DNA from: UBA6136 sp044378425
GTDB lineage: Bacteria > Pseudomonadota > Gammaproteobacteria > Methylococcales > Methylococcaceae
NCBI GenBank assembly: GCA_044378425.1
Contig: JBILXN010000011.1
Location: forward strand, 1-22,922
Direction: 5' to 3'
Length of the DNA: 22,922 bases
The translations under genes were made by a program, and so were the position numbers. A model generated the notes under the pieces. That model did not search any database, had not been told where the DNA came from, and worked only from the letters and a program-made list of their open reading frames with translations. Shown here one piece after another: positions 7,893-15,013 of this stretch. Positions within the stretch are counted from its first letter, which is position 1. Each line of letters starts with the position of its first letter.

Positions 7893-9902
7893 ATGAGTGG
7901 ATTTGCCGGATTTCTTGATCGTTCCGAATCAACCAGCCCTGATCGCCTGAGCGATATTGTGGGTCGCATGATCGCAACCCTGCTGCATCGAGGACCCGAT
8001 GAGGGGGGTATCTGGACTGATCCCATGGCCTGTGTGGCATTAGGGCATAGGCGGCTGGCCATCGTCGATCCCGGTGCCACCGGTCAGCAACCCATGATGT
8101 CCGGCAATGGTCGCTATGTCATCGTCTTCAACGGCGCGATATACAATCATCTGGACCTGCGAAAAGAATTGGATGGCCGATCTGCCATTCCCGATCATCC
8201 CTTATTTGACAGTCCTCCGGAGGCAGACACCTCTCCGGCAAGCTCAGGACGTTGGCGCGGTCATTCCGATACGGAAACCCTGCTGGCAGCCATAGCGTCG
8301 TGGGGTGTGGGGGAAACGCTCAAGCGGTGTGTCGGCATGTTCGCCTTTGCACTGTGGGACCGCCACGACAAAGTACTTTATCTGGCCCGTGACCGCATGG
8401 GCGAAAAGCCGCTTTACTACGGTTGGCAAGGCAACACCTTGCTGTTTGGCTCCGAACTCAAGGCCTTTAAGCCGCATCCGGACTTCAGGGCGGAGATTGA
8501 TCGGGAAGCGCTGACCTTGTTTCTACGCCACAGTTATGTGCCGGCGCCCCACACCCTCTATCACGGCATTCAAAAGCTGCCGCCCGGCACCTTTATCGCT
8601 CTTGGGCTTCACCGTTACGATAATCACCCGGTCTCCTACTGGACGGTGCAGGATGCTGCTTTGCGTGGACAGGGACAGCCGTTTGAAGGCACCGAGCAGG
8701 CTGCAGCAGACACCCTGGAGAGTCTATTAGGACAGGCAGTGGCCACCCAGATGACGGCTGATGTTTCGCTGGGTGCATGTCTTTCGGGCAGCGTTGGTTC
8801 CAGCATGGTAGTCGCCTTGATGCAGGCGACCTCCTCGCGTCCCGTGAAAACCTTTACTGTTGGCTTTGACGAGCAGGATGACAGCGAGGCGGAACAGGCG
8901 AGGGCTGTTGCCCGGCATCTCGGCACCGAGCATACCGAACACCGGGTAACGCCAGAACAGGCTTTGGCCGTGATCCCGAGCCTGCCGTCATACTACGATG
9001 AGCCGTTCGCCGACTCATCGCAGATCCCGACGATTCTGGTTTCGCAGTTGGCCCGTCAGCATGTCACCGTGAGTCTGTGTGGCGATGGGGCAGATGAGTT
9101 GTTCGGTGGTTACAGTCGCTATTTATCGGCGATGAGGCTTTGGCGGCGATTGCGCTTTTTTCCCGCTAACGCCCGCACGGCACTGGCAGGTCTGTTGACC
9201 GTGATACCGCCACATGCCTGGAACACCCTGTTTCGAGGACTGGGTTTCATGTTGCCTGCCGGCTTACGCTATGCCGGTGCCGGCGACAAACTGCATAAAC
9301 TCACCAGCATTCTCCGCGCCAGACGACCGGAGGACATCTACATTGATCTGATTTCCCACTGGAAAGAACCGCGTCGTGTGGTCATCGGCGCCAACGAACC
9401 GCAAACGGTGCTGAATGATCCCCTTAAATGGCCGGGCCTGCGTGATGGTGAGCATCGCATGATGTACCTCGACACCATGAGCCATTTGCCGGATGACCTT
9501 CTGACCAGGGTCGATCGCGCTGCTATGGGCGTCAGCCTGGAGACGCGCATGCCCTTCCTTGATCAACGGGTTCTGGAGTTCGCCTGGCGTTTGCCCGTTA
9601 GCATGAAGATACGTGAAGGGGAGGGCGAGTGGTTGCTACGGCAGGTGCTCTATCGCCATGTGCCGCAGGCCCTGGTCGACCGTCCCCGGAGGGGCTCTGA
9701 AGTGCCCATTGATGTCTGGTTACGCGGTCCGCTGAAGGGCTGGGCGGAAGCACTGATCGAACCCAAACGGCTGAAGGCCGAAGGCTACTTCAATCCTGCC
9801 CTGGTAAAGGAAACATGGGGACAGCACCAGTCGGGCCGTCAGAACAGGGCGTCTTATCTCTGGAATGTTTTGATGTTCCAGGCCTGGCTGGAGGCGCAAT
9901 GA
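7893..9902 (+). CDS. Asparagine-synthase (AsnB) family protein with altered catalytic residues; possible pseudoenzyme
   Basis: Homologue of glutamine-hydrolysing asparagine synthetase: an N-terminal Ntn glutaminase domain (about 1-190) and a C-terminal PP-loop synthetase domain (about 230-640). The overall match to the polysaccharide-locus AsnB subfamily is strong (GHRRLAIVD, HSDTETLLAAI, GEKPLYYG, FGSELKAF, YVPAP, DEPFADSSQIPT, PFLDQRVLEFAWRLP). The key positions differ: residue 2 is Ser where the family has the nucleophilic Cys; NGEIYN is NGAIYN at 80-85; the ATP loop SGGxDSS is SGSVGSS at 298-304; SGDG is CGDG at 396-399; GKWLLR is GEWLLR near 578-583; and the RPK-GFGVPI region is RPRRGSEVPI at 597-606. 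The reading frame is uninterrupted over 669 residues, with about 20 extra residues near 97-118. Such proteins amidate uronic acids or make Asn; here normal activity looks unlikely. Confidence 0.85.
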   Translation: MSGFAGFLDRSESTSPDRLSDIVGRMIATLLHRGPDEGGIWTDPMACVALGHRRLAIVDPGATGQQPMMSGNGRYVIVFNGAIYNHLDLRKELDGRSAIPDHPLFDSPPEADTSPASSGRWRGHSDTETLLAAIASWGVGETLKRCVGMFAFALWDRHDKVLYLARDRMGEKPLYYGWQGNTLLFGSELKAFKPHPDFRAEIDREALTLFLRHSYVPAPHTLYHGIQKLPPGTFIALGLHRYDNHPVSYWTVQDAALRGQGQPFEGTEQAAADTLESLLGQAVATQMTADVSLGACLSGSVGSSMVVALMQATSSRPVKTFTVGFDEQDDSEAEQARAVARHLGTEHTEHRVTPEQALAVIPSLPSYYDEPFADSSQIPTILVSQLARQHVTVSLCGDGADELFGGYSRYLSAMRLWRRLRFFPANARTALAGLLTVIPPHAWNTLFRGLGFMLPAGLRYAGAGDKLHKLTSILRARRPEDIYIDLISHWKEPRRVVIGANEPQTVLNDPLKWPGLRDGEHRMMYLDTMSHLPDDLLTRVDRAAMGVSLETRMPFLDQRVLEFAWRLPVSMKIREGEGEWLLRQVLYRHVPQALVDRPRRGSEVPIDVWLRGPLKGWAEALIEPKRLKAEGYFNPALVKETWGQHQSGRQNRASYLWNVLMFQAWLEAQ

Positions 9903-9949
9903 ACGCTGATGCCATCGGCTCACTTTTCGGAAAATAACCACCATCCGCT

Positions 9950-11104
9950 ATGACTGTCCATTCAGTAGGGAAAGAACCCGTGTCAGCCCCCCAAATACTC
10001 TTCTTTGTCACTGAGGACTGGTTTGTCTGTTCTCACTGGTTGCCGCATATCAGCGCCGCCCATGCCGAGGGATATAAGGTTTATGTCCTGACCAGGGTGT
10101 CCAAATATCAGGAGGTCATTGAATCGCGGGGCGCCACCGTTATCCCCTTGCCGATTCAACGCAGCAGTCGAAATCCACTCCGTGAACTTCAGTTGATTGC
10201 GCGGATCATCCGCGTCTATCGTGATATCAGGCCCGATCTGGTTCAGCATATTGCGATGAAGCCGGTCATCTATGGGACGCTCGCTGCTCGCTTTATGAGG
10301 AAGAAGTCGGCTGTTGTTAACTATGTGGCCGGTTTGGGCTGGCTTTTTACCGCTACCAGTGTGACGGCTAAACTGACGCGTTTACCCCTGACCTTAGCGC
10401 TGCGGATAGCATTGAATCAGGGGCATGTCATTGTCGAAAATCCTAATGACTACGCGCAGGTTAGAGCCTTGGGGGTGCCGGACTCCCAACTCACCCAGGT
10501 TCCGGGGGCGGGTGTTGACATGACTGAGTTTTCGCCGACTGAAGCGCCCCCGGGGCCGCCACTGATCCTGATGGCCTGCCGCATGTTATGGGCAAAGGGT
10601 GTTGGGGAATTTGTTAAAGCGGCCCACTTATTCCGTGAGCGGGGGCTAATGGCGCGGTTCGTACTGGCGGGTAGTCCGGATGATGAAAATCCGTCGTCGG
10701 TACCGTTCGAGCAGCTAGAGACCTGGCGACGTGAGGGGGTGGTCGAGTGGTGGGGACGCTGCGACGATATGCCTTCGGCTTTCGCGCAGGCCAGCATTGT
10801 TTGTCTGCCTACCGCCTACGGCGAGGGGGTTCCCAAGGTTCTGATTGAGGCCGCCGCAGCGGGTCGGCCGATCGTCGCCACCCAGATCCCAGGTTGCCGT
10901 GAAATCGTTCGCGACGGCGATAATGGCCTGCTGGTGCCCATCCATGACCCGGAGGCTCTGGCCCAGGCCTTGGCAACACTTGCCGACGATCAGGCGTTAA
11001 GACAGCAGATGGGCGGTAGGGGCAGAGCCATTGCGCTCGCCGAATTCTCGGTTCAGGAGGTGATAGCGCGGGTAATGGGGCTCTACCGGGCGTTGCTCGC
11101 GTGA
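9950..11104 (+). CDS. GT4-family glycosyltransferase
   Basis: Fifth GT4 glycosyltransferase, 384 aa from ATG 9950; GTG 9980, preceded at 9 bases by AGGG, is an alternative that starts nearer the first conserved strand ILFFVTEDWFVCSHWLP. The N-terminal half lacks the GGAER loop of its neighbours and instead has LVQHIAMKPVIYGTLAARF and VVNYVAGLGWLFT, a pattern of the branch containing PglA/WbnH-like enzymes that add the second sugar to an undecaprenyl-linked carrier. The donor half has MLWAKGVGEFVKAA, the E-x7-E motif EGVPKVLIE at residues 292-300 and GCREIVRDGDNGLLVP. This makes it the best candidate in the window for an early transfer step, though that is inference. It is the last + strand gene and ends 27 bases from the convergent pmbA stop. 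Confidence 0.87.
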   Translation: MTVHSVGKEPVSAPQILFFVTEDWFVCSHWLPHISAAHAEGYKVYVLTRVSKYQEVIESRGATVIPLPIQRSSRNPLRELQLIARIIRVYRDIRPDLVQHIAMKPVIYGTLAARFMRKKSAVVNYVAGLGWLFTATSVTAKLTRLPLTLALRIALNQGHVIVENPNDYAQVRALGVPDSQLTQVPGAGVDMTEFSPTEAPPGPPLILMACRMLWAKGVGEFVKAAHLFRERGLMARFVLAGSPDDENPSSVPFEQLETWRREGVVEWWGRCDDMPSAFAQASIVCLPTAYGEGVPKVLIEAAAAGRPIVATQIPGCREIVRDGDNGLLVPIHDPEALAQALATLADDQALRQQMGGRGRAIALAEFSVQEVIARVMGLYRALLA

Positions 11105-11131
11105 CAGCAAACGGCGCCTCAAGCAACTGAT

Positions 11132-12484
11132 TTAATTGCCTGCCACGGTCATCTGTTCCAGTAATATCGATCCGGTGCGGGTATTGCCGCGCAGATCGAC
11201 ATCATTGCCTACGGCCTGCAACGTGAGGAACATGTCGCGGAGATTACCCGCGATGGTGATTTCCTCGACCGGGTACTGAATCACGCCATTCTCTACCCAG
11301 AAGCCCGCAGCGCCTCGTGAATAGTCCCCCGATACCAGATTGACACCCTGGCCCATCAGTTCCGTGACCAGCAAGCCGGTACCCATGTGATTTAACAGCC
11401 CCGGCAGATCCATCTCACCCGGGTCGATAATCAGGTTGTGAACACCGCCCGCATTCCCTGTGGAGGTCATGCCCAGTTTGCGCGCAGAGTAGGTGCTGAG
11501 GACATAGGCCTCCAGCACACCGTCCCTGACCAGGGGGTGCGGACAGGTGCGAACCCCCTCGGCGTCATAGGGGACGCTCCCGAGTGCTTTTTTCAGGTGC
11601 GGTTGTTCATGGATATTTACAAAGGCAGGAAATACCGCCTTGCCGAGATGATCCAGCAGAAAAGATGACTTCCGGTAAAGATTGCCGCCGCGGATTGCCC
11701 CTATGAAGTGGCCTAGCAGGCCGGAGGCCACATCGGCAGCGAAGATGACCGGACACTGGCGGGTGCTGAGACTGCGAGCACCCAGTCGTCGAAGGGCGCG
11801 TTCTGCCGCGATGCGGCCAACGTCTGCGGGTGACTGCAGGTCGTTGGCATCGCGGGCAACCGTCCACCAGTCGTCGCGCTGCATTTGGCCGTTCCGTTCA
11901 CCGATCACCGAAACGCTCAGGCTGTGCCGACTGGAGGCATAACCATGGAGGAAGCCCAGACTGTTACCCATGACTCTGAGGCTCTGGAAGGTATTGAGGC
12001 TGGCGCCCTCGGAGTTGCTGATGTCCGTGTGAACGTCGCGGGCCGCTGATTCGCAGGCTATGGCGAGACCGATGGCCTGCTCGGGTTCAATCTGCCAGGG
12101 ATAATAGACGTCGAGATCCGGAAACTCGGTGGCCAGCAGTGCAGGGTCCGGCAACCCGGCAAAGGGGTCTTCGGCGGCGTGGCGGGCGATGCGGCAGGCG
12201 GCCATCACGGTTTCACGCATCGCTGCTGGACTCAGGTCGCTGGTGCTGGCTGAACCCTTGCGCTGACCCACATAGACCGTCAGTCCCAGGCCACGACTGC
12301 GATGGTGTTCGACCGTTTCCACCTCTCCCAGCCGGGCGGTGACTGACAGGCCGGATTCAATGCTGATGCCCGCCTCAGCCCCTGTGGCGCCCTGGCGGCT
12401 GGCCTCATCAAGGCATTCCTGGACCAGGGTCTGAAGTTGATAGAGCTGTGCTTGATCCGCGGCGGGAAGATTGGATTGGGTCAC
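11132..12484 (-). CDS. pmbA: PmbA/TldE, subunit of the TldD/TldE peptidase
   Basis: Partner of TldD in the heterodimeric zinc peptidase that degrades unfolded or small peptides, matures microcin B17 and cuts CcdA in Escherichia coli. Length is 450 aa, the same as the E. coli protein. Conserved stretches include GLGLTVYVGQRKGSAST, a GLLGHFIGAIRGGNLYRKSSFL region corresponding to the TldD active-site segment but without a metal-binding HExxxH, VRTCPHPLVRDGVLE, LGMTSTGNAGG and VNLVSGDYSRGAAGFWVENG. Lack of the metal motif is normal for this subunit. The start is GTG at 12484, supported by AGGA 6 bases upstream (12491-12494). It follows tldD by 61 bases on the same strand, so the two subunits are probably co-expressed. 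Confidence 0.95.
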   Translation of the reverse strand: MTQSNLPAADQAQLYQLQTLVQECLDEASRQGATGAEAGISIESGLSVTARLGEVETVEHHRSRGLGLTVYVGQRKGSASTSDLSPAAMRETVMAACRIARHAAEDPFAGLPDPALLATEFPDLDVYYPWQIEPEQAIGLAIACESAARDVHTDISNSEGASLNTFQSLRVMGNSLGFLHGYASSRHSLSVSVIGERNGQMQRDDWWTVARDANDLQSPADVGRIAAERALRRLGARSLSTRQCPVIFAADVASGLLGHFIGAIRGGNLYRKSSFLLDHLGKAVFPAFVNIHEQPHLKKALGSVPYDAEGVRTCPHPLVRDGVLEAYVLSTYSARKLGMTSTGNAGGVHNLIIDPGEMDLPGLLNHMGTGLLVTELMGQGVNLVSGDYSRGAAGFWVENGVIQYPVEEITIAGNLRDMFLTLQAVGNDVDLRGNTRTGSILLEQMTVAGN

Positions 12485-12545
12485 GAAAAATCCTGTTGTT
12501 CAAAAGTGTAGTAACCGGGTCAGGGACGGAGGTCTCCGTGAAGGC

Positions 12546-14000
12546 TCAGGCCGACTCTACCCGTGTGCCGCCCACCGTGAGTCCATCGACCTTTAGCGTG
12601 GGTTGACCGACGCCGACCGGGACGCTCTGGCCATCCTTGCCGCAGGTCCCAACGCCCGTATCCAGTTGCAGATCGTTGCCAACCATGCTGACCCGAGTCA
12701 GGACATCGGGGCCATTACCGATCAGGGTTGCACCCTTGACCGGCCGAGTGATTTTGCCGTCTTCGATCAGGTAAGCCTCGCTGGCGGAAAAAACGAACTT
12801 ACCCGAGGTGATATCGACTTGGCCGCCGCCGAAATTCTTGGCATAGAGCCCACGCTTGACTGAACCTATGATTTCGTCCGGGTCATGCGGCCCGGCCAGC
12901 ATATAGGTATTGGTCATGCGCGGGAGCGGCAGATGTTGATAGGATTCCCGGCGACCATTACCGGTCGGGGCAACGCCCATCAGGCGGGCGTTCTGCTTGT
13001 CCTGCATATAGCCTCGCAGTATGCCGTTCTCGATCAGCGTGGTGCAGGCTGTGGGGGTACCTTCATCATCTATTGTGAGCGAGCCTCTTCGGCCCGGCAG
13101 TGTGCCATCATCGACGACCGTGCAGAGTGGCGAAGCGACCTGCTCGCCGACGCGGCCAGAGAAGGCTGAGGTTCCCTTGCGATTAAAGTCACCCTCAAGG
13201 CCATGGCCGATCGCTTCATGCAGCAGGATGCCCGGCCAGCCCGAGCCCAGCACGACGGTCATGTTGCCGGCCGGTGCTGCTTCGGCGGTGAGATTCACCA
13301 GCGCCTGCCTGACGGCTTCACGTGCATATTCGGAGGCGCGGTCGCCTTCCAGAAAGTAGTGGTAGTCCGTACGCCCGCCGCCACCATAGCTACCCTGTTC
13401 GCGCCGACCGTCCTGTTCTACCAGGACGCTGACGTTGAGCCTGACCAACGGTCGCACATCACCCTGCATGGCACCGTCCTGGCCCATCACCAGGATGACC
13501 TCATGACTGCCGGAAAGGCTGACGAAGACCTGCTCGACGCGGGGATCCAGACTGCGGCATTCTGCATCAAGCCGCTTGAGCAGGGCGATCTTGTCTTCCT
13601 CTGGTAGCGATTGCAGCGGGTCAAACGGCAGGTACAGTGCCGGAGGGCAAGGGTTGCTGGCCTGCGGTCGGGTGCCTTCCTGCCCTGACCGGGTAATGGC
13701 GCGGGCACTCTTGGCGGCTTCCAGCAGTGCGGGGAGGGCGATGTCATCGCTGTAAGAGAAGCCGGTTTTCTCGCCCGCGACAGCGCGAATCCCTGCACCT
13801 TGATCAATGCTGTGACTGCCTTCTTTCACGATACCGTCTTCAAGTCCCCAGGACTCATAGCGGGTGGCTTGCAGGTAAATGTCAGCGGTGTCGATGGCGC
13901 CGCCCAGCAGGTGGCCCATTACGCGGTCGAGATCATGGTCTGCGAGACCCACAGGCTCCAGCAGGGTGTGTTGTGCAATCGCAAGCGCTTCTTGGGTCAT
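12546..14000 (-). CDS. tldD: TldD, catalytic subunit of the TldD/TldE metallopeptidase
   Basis: Zinc-dependent peptidase of family U62 that acts on unfolded peptides threaded into the TldD/TldE dimer. The catalytic HEAIGHG motif is at residues 261-267, with the HExxxH residues intact, followed by GLEGDFNRKGTSAFSGRVG and ASPLCTVVDDGTLPG. Starting at ATG 14000 gives 484 aa, close to the 481 of E. coli and beginning MTQEALAIAQ; the frame stays open 40 codons upstream, but that extension is not family-like and would run into the nitrilase gene. It lies 46 bases after the nitrilase stop and 61 before pmbA. The same set of rng, nitrilase, tldD and pmbA is close together in Pseudomonas, though there yhdP and yjgA lie among them. 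Confidence 0.95.
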   Translation of the reverse strand: MTQEALAIAQHTLLEPVGLADHDLDRVMGHLLGGAIDTADIYLQATRYESWGLEDGIVKEGSHSIDQGAGIRAVAGEKTGFSYSDDIALPALLEAAKSARAITRSGQEGTRPQASNPCPPALYLPFDPLQSLPEEDKIALLKRLDAECRSLDPRVEQVFVSLSGSHEVILVMGQDGAMQGDVRPLVRLNVSVLVEQDGRREQGSYGGGGRTDYHYFLEGDRASEYAREAVRQALVNLTAEAAPAGNMTVVLGSGWPGILLHEAIGHGLEGDFNRKGTSAFSGRVGEQVASPLCTVVDDGTLPGRRGSLTIDDEGTPTACTTLIENGILRGYMQDKQNARLMGVAPTGNGRRESYQHLPLPRMTNTYMLAGPHDPDEIIGSVKRGLYAKNFGGGQVDITSGKFVFSASEAYLIEDGKITRPVKGATLIGNGPDVLTRVSMVGNDLQLDTGVGTCGKDGQSVPVGVGQPTLKVDGLTVGGTRVESA

Positions 14001-14046
14001 AGTAGGGAATCCGGTGAGGTCGTAAGCAGGCTGAGGTGAGTTCGGA

Positions 14047-14868
14047 TCAGCGACAGTACAGTTTGGTATGTGCCAGTGCAGGGAAGGCAGCCCGTACCTT
14101 TTCGAGCCGGTCGCGGTCAAATTCTGCCGTGACCACGCCAGATCCTTGCGAGAGGCTGGCCAAAACAGCGCCCCATGGGTCGATGATCATGCTGTGACCG
14201 AAGGTTTCGCGGCCGTTGATGTGAAAACCGCCCTGATTGGCGGCAATCGTATAACAGAGATTTTCGACCGACCGGGCGCGGACCAGAATTTCCCAGTGCG
14301 CCGCCCCGGTACGGGCGGTGAAGGCGGAGGGCACGGCCATGATGTCCATGCCGACGGCTGCCATCTGCCGGTAGAGCTCAGGAAAGCGGATGTCGTAACA
14401 GACCGAGAGGCCGAGGCGGCCAAAGGGAGTGTCAATGACCAGGGCATCCTCGCCCGCTTCAATGGTGGCGGATTCCTGATAGCTCTCCTCGGTGCCGGGT
14501 ACGCTGACGTCAAACAGGTGGATTTTGTCGTAGCGGCCTACCCGCTGGCCTTTGTCGTCAAACACCACGCTGGCCGCCCTCACCTTGCCGGAATTGCCCC
14601 GGATAGGAATAGTGCCGCCGACCAGCCAGAGCTTGTAACGCTCGGCAGCGCGCGACAGGAATTCCTGAATCGGACCGGAGCCGTCGTGTTCGGCAATCTC
14701 GAGTTTGTCGGTTTCGTGGTGCCCCATCAGTGCGAAGTTTTCCGGCAGTACCACCAGTTGTGCGCCCTGATGGGCTGCGGTTTCGATCAGTCTGCCCGCT
14801 TCCAGCAGGTTGCCACTGACATTGGGGCTGGAAGCCATCTGTATGGCTGCGAGGGTCGCCTTTTTCAT
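14047..14868 (-). CDS. Nit1-type carbon-nitrogen hydrolase, probable deaminated glutathione amidase
   Basis: Member of the nitrilase superfamily with the Glu-Lys-Cys triad at E43 (VLPENFALMG), K115 (GRYDKIHLFD) and C157 (LSVCYDIRFPELYR). The Nit1/YbeM branch hydrolyses the amide of deaminated glutathione, a side product of transaminases, returning alpha-ketoglutarate and Cys-Gly: a cytosolic metabolite-repair reaction. Length, 273 aa, and the LFDVSVPG segment following the lysine fit that branch. The linkage with tldD downstream and rng upstream is the same as in pseudomonads. A substrate other than deaminated glutathione is possible, since nitrilase subfamilies are hard to separate by eye. 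ATG 14868 starts a typical MKKATLAAIQM N-terminus; ribosome-binding sequence is weak. Confidence 0.85.
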   Translation of the reverse strand: MKKATLAAIQMASSPNVSGNLLEAGRLIETAAHQGAQLVVLPENFALMGHHETDKLEIAEHDGSGPIQEFLSRAAERYKLWLVGGTIPIRGNSGKVRAASVVFDDKGQRVGRYDKIHLFDVSVPGTEESYQESATIEAGEDALVIDTPFGRLGLSVCYDIRFPELYRQMAAVGMDIMAVPSAFTARTGAAHWEILVRARSVENLCYTIAANQGGFHINGRETFGHSMIIDPWGAVLASLSQGSGVVTAEFDRDRLEKVRAAFPALAHTKLYCR

Positions 14869-14910
14869 TGAGTCGGGTCCTTGTGTGTGCAGTGGGTGTT
14901 CCGCATGGTC

Positions 14911-14925
14911 AGCCCGGATCGGGCT
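14911..14925. repeat. Short perfect inverted repeat in the rng-nitrilase intergenic region
   Basis: AGCCCG-GAT-CGGGCT, a 6-base stem with a 3-base loop, lies about 90 bases past the rng stop and 43 before the nitrilase start. No T-run follows on the - strand, so it does not look like an intrinsic terminator; it might be an RNA hairpin in the nitrilase leader or chance. Confidence 0.3.
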
Positions 14926-14952
14926 ATGGCAGGCTCGCCAAAACAGCCGCGG

Positions 14953-14963
14953 ATTCTAACATA
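14953..14963 (-). promoter_or_regulatory. Possible -10 region upstream of the nitrilase-tldD-pmbA genes
   Basis: On the - strand this reads TATGTTAGAAT, containing the -10-like hexamer TAGAAT, in the 145-base gap between rng and the nitrilase gene. No convincing -35 hexamer stands 16-18 bases upstream. The gap is the largest between genes on this strand, which makes a promoter reasonable, but the sequence support is weak. Confidence 0.25.
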
Positions 14964-15013
14964 GCCTCGGTATTTGCCTTGATACCCTGCCTTGGCGCGC
15001 CGGGTTCTGGCTT

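Noticed and set aside
12526..12539. Palindrome ACGGAGGTCTCCGT between tldD and pmbA as a terminator
   Set aside because: The usable stem is only five pairs and no T-run follows on the - strand; tldD and pmbA are expected to be co-expressed.
14068..14871. 267-codon open frame on the + strand across the nitrilase gene
   Set aside because: It mirrors the nitrilase gene, which has an intact catalytic triad; the antisense frame has no recognisable domain and is explained by codon bias.
14911..14925. Inverted repeat as an intrinsic terminator for rng
   Set aside because: There is no T-rich tract after the stem on the - strand, and it is about 90 bases beyond the stop codon; kept only as a plain repeat.
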